From positions 23,195,033-23,259,032 of the forward strand of contig JAJKFL010000014.1 of assembly GCA_021186555.1 (NCBI GenBank): DNA of 64,000 nt. The letters run 5' to 3'. The notes beneath the pieces were generated by a model. The model was given only the letters and a program-made list of their open reading frames with translations, did no database searches and was not told the DNA's origin. Positions 61,913-64,000 of the stretch are shown here, piece after piece. This DNA is from Reticulitermes speratus (taxonomy: Eukaryota; Arthropoda; Insecta; Blattodea; Rhinotermitidae). Positions within the stretch are counted from its first letter, which is position 1, and each line of letters opens with the position of its first letter. The translations under genes were made by a program, and so were the position numbers.

Positions 61913-62063
61913 GCGGACGGAACGTATGATACCCGTAGCCTTCTGATCTTCACGGCAACTCGCTACGAGAACGGGGAGGTTCTCACGTGCAAGGGAACCA
62001 ACCCGGTAATGCAGGAGAAGGATGAGAAGCCAATGCAAGATACTCTTACTCTCGAGGTTCTGT
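61913..62063 (+). CDS. Internal exon B: second half of the same Ig domain
   Basis: Seen: 151 nt, acceptor TTTGTTTTAG, donor GTAAGT (a very strong match). It begins in phase 0, matching the end of exon A, and ends one base into a codon (phase 1). The frame reads ADGTYDTRSLLIF, then TRYENGEVLTC with the F-strand Cys at 61988-61990, then KGTNPVM, a charged stretch, and TLTLEVL as the G strand. Joined to exon A, the two cysteines are separated by 57 residues, within Ig-domain range. The usual D-x-A/G-x-Y-x-C signature is replaced by ENGEVLTC, with Leu in place of the tyrosine. Sidestep-type domains have a comparable GKYLTC/LSC and an NP motif. The domain therefore has matching phase-1 borders, as expected of a shuffled module. 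A SINE ends about 125 nt before the exon and another starts about 65 nt after it. The exon is confident; assignment to Sidestep is moderate. Confidence 0.85.
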
Positions 62064-62129
62064 GTAAGTATACGCTTCTTGAAAGTGACTTTTCTTTTAA
62101 CCTCTTTGCTGGGTGATCATGTGTCTCTG

Positions 62130-62350
62130 TGAAACTGCAGCCACCTCTCATAGGCCAATTGTCCATCCCACGAATGATTGATGAATGAATGTGAAATATT
62201 TTTGGCATGATTATATACAGGTCAAAAACGAAGTAGTAGGACAGAAACACGTCCCAGTGCCACTTCGTCTACCACAAATTCCACACAGATCGGGGCCTCC
62301 GCGGTGAAGACCCTGCGAGTGTTAGAGCCATTGCGCTGCCGTGCATATGA
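62130..62350 (-). repeat. SINE type C, minus strand, just downstream of exon B
   Basis: Right end carries the diverged head (ATGCACGGCAGCGCAATGGC). The body TGTGTGGAATTTGTGGTAGA, CGAAGTGGCACTGGGACGTG is well conserved. The left tail ATTCATTCATCAATCATTCG TGGGATGGACAATTGGCC matches the 38.2 kb copy. It starts about 65 nt after the exon B donor, antisense to the gene. Confidence 0.75.
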
Positions 62351-62924
62351 CATGTTGTTACTGCATGCTCCAGCGAGTCGGAGCCGAAACCGTAGTTTAC
62401 TGGGACAGCGTCGTGTATTGTTTACTATGCCTCCAGTGGTCACAAGCAGAAGGGACGAAGTGATAAGTTCCTAGGTTTCGGACGAGTCCAGTGGAAAATA
62501 CAGTACTATCTCTGCGTCTAGAATTAAGCGTTGGTCATCATTCCATCACACTGAAGTGTTATTAGAGGACGGTATATAAATAATTCTGACTTCGTTTTAG
62601 GAGGGGGCAACACTAGTACCACTTATGTTTGTGTTCTTAAATTATTTATGTTAATAGACCTAGGAAAATAAGGAGTGTTTGTTAAGGTAATGCTTTTTTA
62701 TAGAATGTACATTTAGAATCTGGCCTTGCGTGGTGATATTTTTTTTCGTTTTGTTTTCATGGCGAACTGATAAACTGTTAGAGCTAGGCATGTCAAATCT
62801 GGCACAGACATAGATCATAAACACACATATGTACTTTGTATAAAATGTCGGGTTCAAGTTAAAAATTACGAACATGGTGACGATGTGAATCCCTGAAGTT
62901 ATACCTTATCCGATAAATGTACAT

Positions 62925-63190
62925 GTAAAGCTTTCCTGTAAAAAGTCGTGAAGACTCAGAGTGGGGATGGAATTTTGGGCTTCCATCCTTAATTTGACAT
63001 TCGGCACAATTAGGACGACAGAGTTGTCATCTCTACGCATCGGCCGGACTTTACCCCCAAGGAAATTCCTTGGTACTCATTTCTGTTAGGGGCTGAGTGG
63101 ACACCAGACCTACTGAATGCGGACAGAAAGAATATGTCACTTGAAAATTGCCAAGGACCCTACCGGGAATCGAACCCGGAACCTCCCGTT
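62925..63190 (-). repeat. SINE type A, old diverged copy
   Basis: GTAAAGCTTTCCTGTAAAAA and GAAGACTCAGAGTGGGG at the left match the family tail (GTAAAGGTCTCCCTAGAACG, GAAGGCC.AGAGGGGG). CGGCCGGACTTTACCCCCAA and CTTGGTACTCATTTCTGTTA correspond to the middle. ACCGGGAATCGAACCCGGAA at 63161-63180 is the reversed B box. A-box side lost. Confidence 0.6.
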
Positions 63191-63319
63191 TTGTGGTGGT
63201 TAATACCAATATTAAATCCAATAGATAGGCATATTTATAATTATAAATCTGTGCGATATGAAGGTTGGCTTTAGATTATGCCTGGAATACTTTTTAGTTT
63301 TAATGCAGGTTTAATTATG

Positions 63320-63432
63320 TAGTAGAGCCTCGAAATTTGGAGCCTCAATGTTCGGAATTTTGGCCTTTTTTCATTCCCCATTTTAACGCCATTGTTTCGA
63401 CCTTTTACGGCTAATTCCGACGAATCTGGATG
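63320..63432. mobile_element. Possible pogo/Tigger-like transposon terminus
   Basis: TAGTAGAGCCTCGAAATTTG GAGCCTCAATGTTCGGAATT resembles the AGTAGAACCTCG..ATCCGAA terminus typical of pogo/Tigger DNA transposons, and GGCTAATTCCGACGAATCTG may be a sub-terminal repeat. No opposite terminus or transposase was found within the window. Weak. Confidence 0.3.
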
Positions 63433-64000
63433 AGAATATGTGCCTCGCTATTTGGCTTCCTCCACTCTCCTGCTGTTTCGCAGATCACTCTCGGCTCAGT
63501 AAAGCTCTGTCTCGCATTAAGTGAGGCTTGTTACTTTCGTGCTTTATGGGATGAGATTCTCAGTCATGTAATGCATTTTATGCTTCCAAAAAATTGTTGT
63601 ACTGTATTAAAAGATAAACCGTTTATGGTTTTTTTTTATTGTGTTGAGGTTATTTTATATTTTTATTACTGTTGTTTCATAAGTTCTTAGCACCCATAGG
63701 CGTTTTATATTGAAAATGTATTCCTATATTCGTAATTGTTTAATCGGCCCCAATTAATCACGTACGTCGAAACTCTTCCCAAGTAACCACTGGGCTTTAA
63801 ACATTCAATTAGACTGACGTAACTGTGGTGAACAAGTAACCGTGAGATAACCAGCTTTCTGTGCTGGAAGGTACGGTGACACGCAGCGCATCCACCGCAC
63901 CGAAAAGGCCTTATTACTGGACTTGCTATTTATTGATTTTCGCCTATCAGTCGGTCCTTTTTGTTGCATTGAATGTATTATCCAAACATAACTTACTTAA

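Larger units (their letters stand above)
62064..64000 (+). other. Downstream intron, partial
   Basis: Begins with the strong donor GTAAGT. The next exon would have to begin with the last two bases of a split codon. No Ig, fibronectin or transmembrane-type exon was recognised to the window end. Contents: a SINE C copy, a SINE A fragment and AT-rich sequence. A weak pogo-like terminus near 63.33 kb is listed separately. Confidence 0.7.

Noticed and set aside
63430..63690. Possible next exon starting after TTTCGCAG at about 63482
   Set aside because: In the phase required by exon B the frame yields no Ig-like or linker sequence and soon stops.

Overview
This is a 64 kb piece of animal, very probably insect, nuclear DNA: AT-rich, intron-scale non-coding sequence packed with tRNA-derived SINEs, decayed non-LTR retrotransposon 3' ends, fold-back (MITE-like) elements and simple or tandem repeats. 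No bacterial gene organisation is present. The retrotransposon tail encodes ...[22 protein letters not shown], and its antisense reading gives the [18 protein letters not shown] type of peptide. I associate both, from memory, with large polyneopteran insect genomes (cockroach or termite). The taxon is inference; no search was possible.

Only one real gene can be supported. It lies on the + strand and encodes an immunoglobulin-superfamily cell-surface protein. Exon A (12583-12752) encodes the first half of an Ig domain (the B-strand Cys, the C-strand Trp and two N-glycosylation sequons). Exon B (61913-62063) encodes the second half (DGTYDT..., the F-strand Cys). The junction is phase 0 and the domain as a whole is bounded by phase-1 introns, the usual arrangement for shuffled extracellular Ig domains. 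The residue pattern resembles the third Ig domain of the Sidestep family of axon-guidance receptors, with other arthropod IgSF adhesion proteins as alternatives. The rest of the gene lies outside the window. The intron splitting the domain is about 49.2 kb and fills most of the window. A 27-nt in-frame microexon candidate sits inside it at 15986-16012.

Layout. 1-12582: upstream intron or flank, with a Leu-type-head SINE (2915-3170), a trinucleotide repeat (3575-3658), several SINE pieces, a LINE tail (5150-5305) and a fold-back element (12262-12408). 12753-61912: the giant intron, with SINEs of at least four head types, LINE tails near 20.5, 22.6, 27.7 and 46.3 kb, three unrelated tandem arrays (34 bp at 32.1-33.0 kb, 57 bp at 34.7-35.1 kb, 34/47 bp at 40.8-41.1 kb) and a family of palindromic elements sharing an ACGTTTCG core (best copy 56330-56637). 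One SINE pair is nested (50582-51055). 61913-62063: exon B, bracketed closely by two SINEs of opposite orientation. 62064-64000: downstream intron with SINE fragments and a weak pogo/Tigger-like terminus.

Most open reading frames over 60 codons here are chance frames through repeats. I found no self-contained new biological system. The items most worth a second look are the split Ig exon pair with its candidate microexon, the exact-TSD nested SINE pair, the modular SINE heads and tails, and the higher-order structure in the 34-bp minisatellite.
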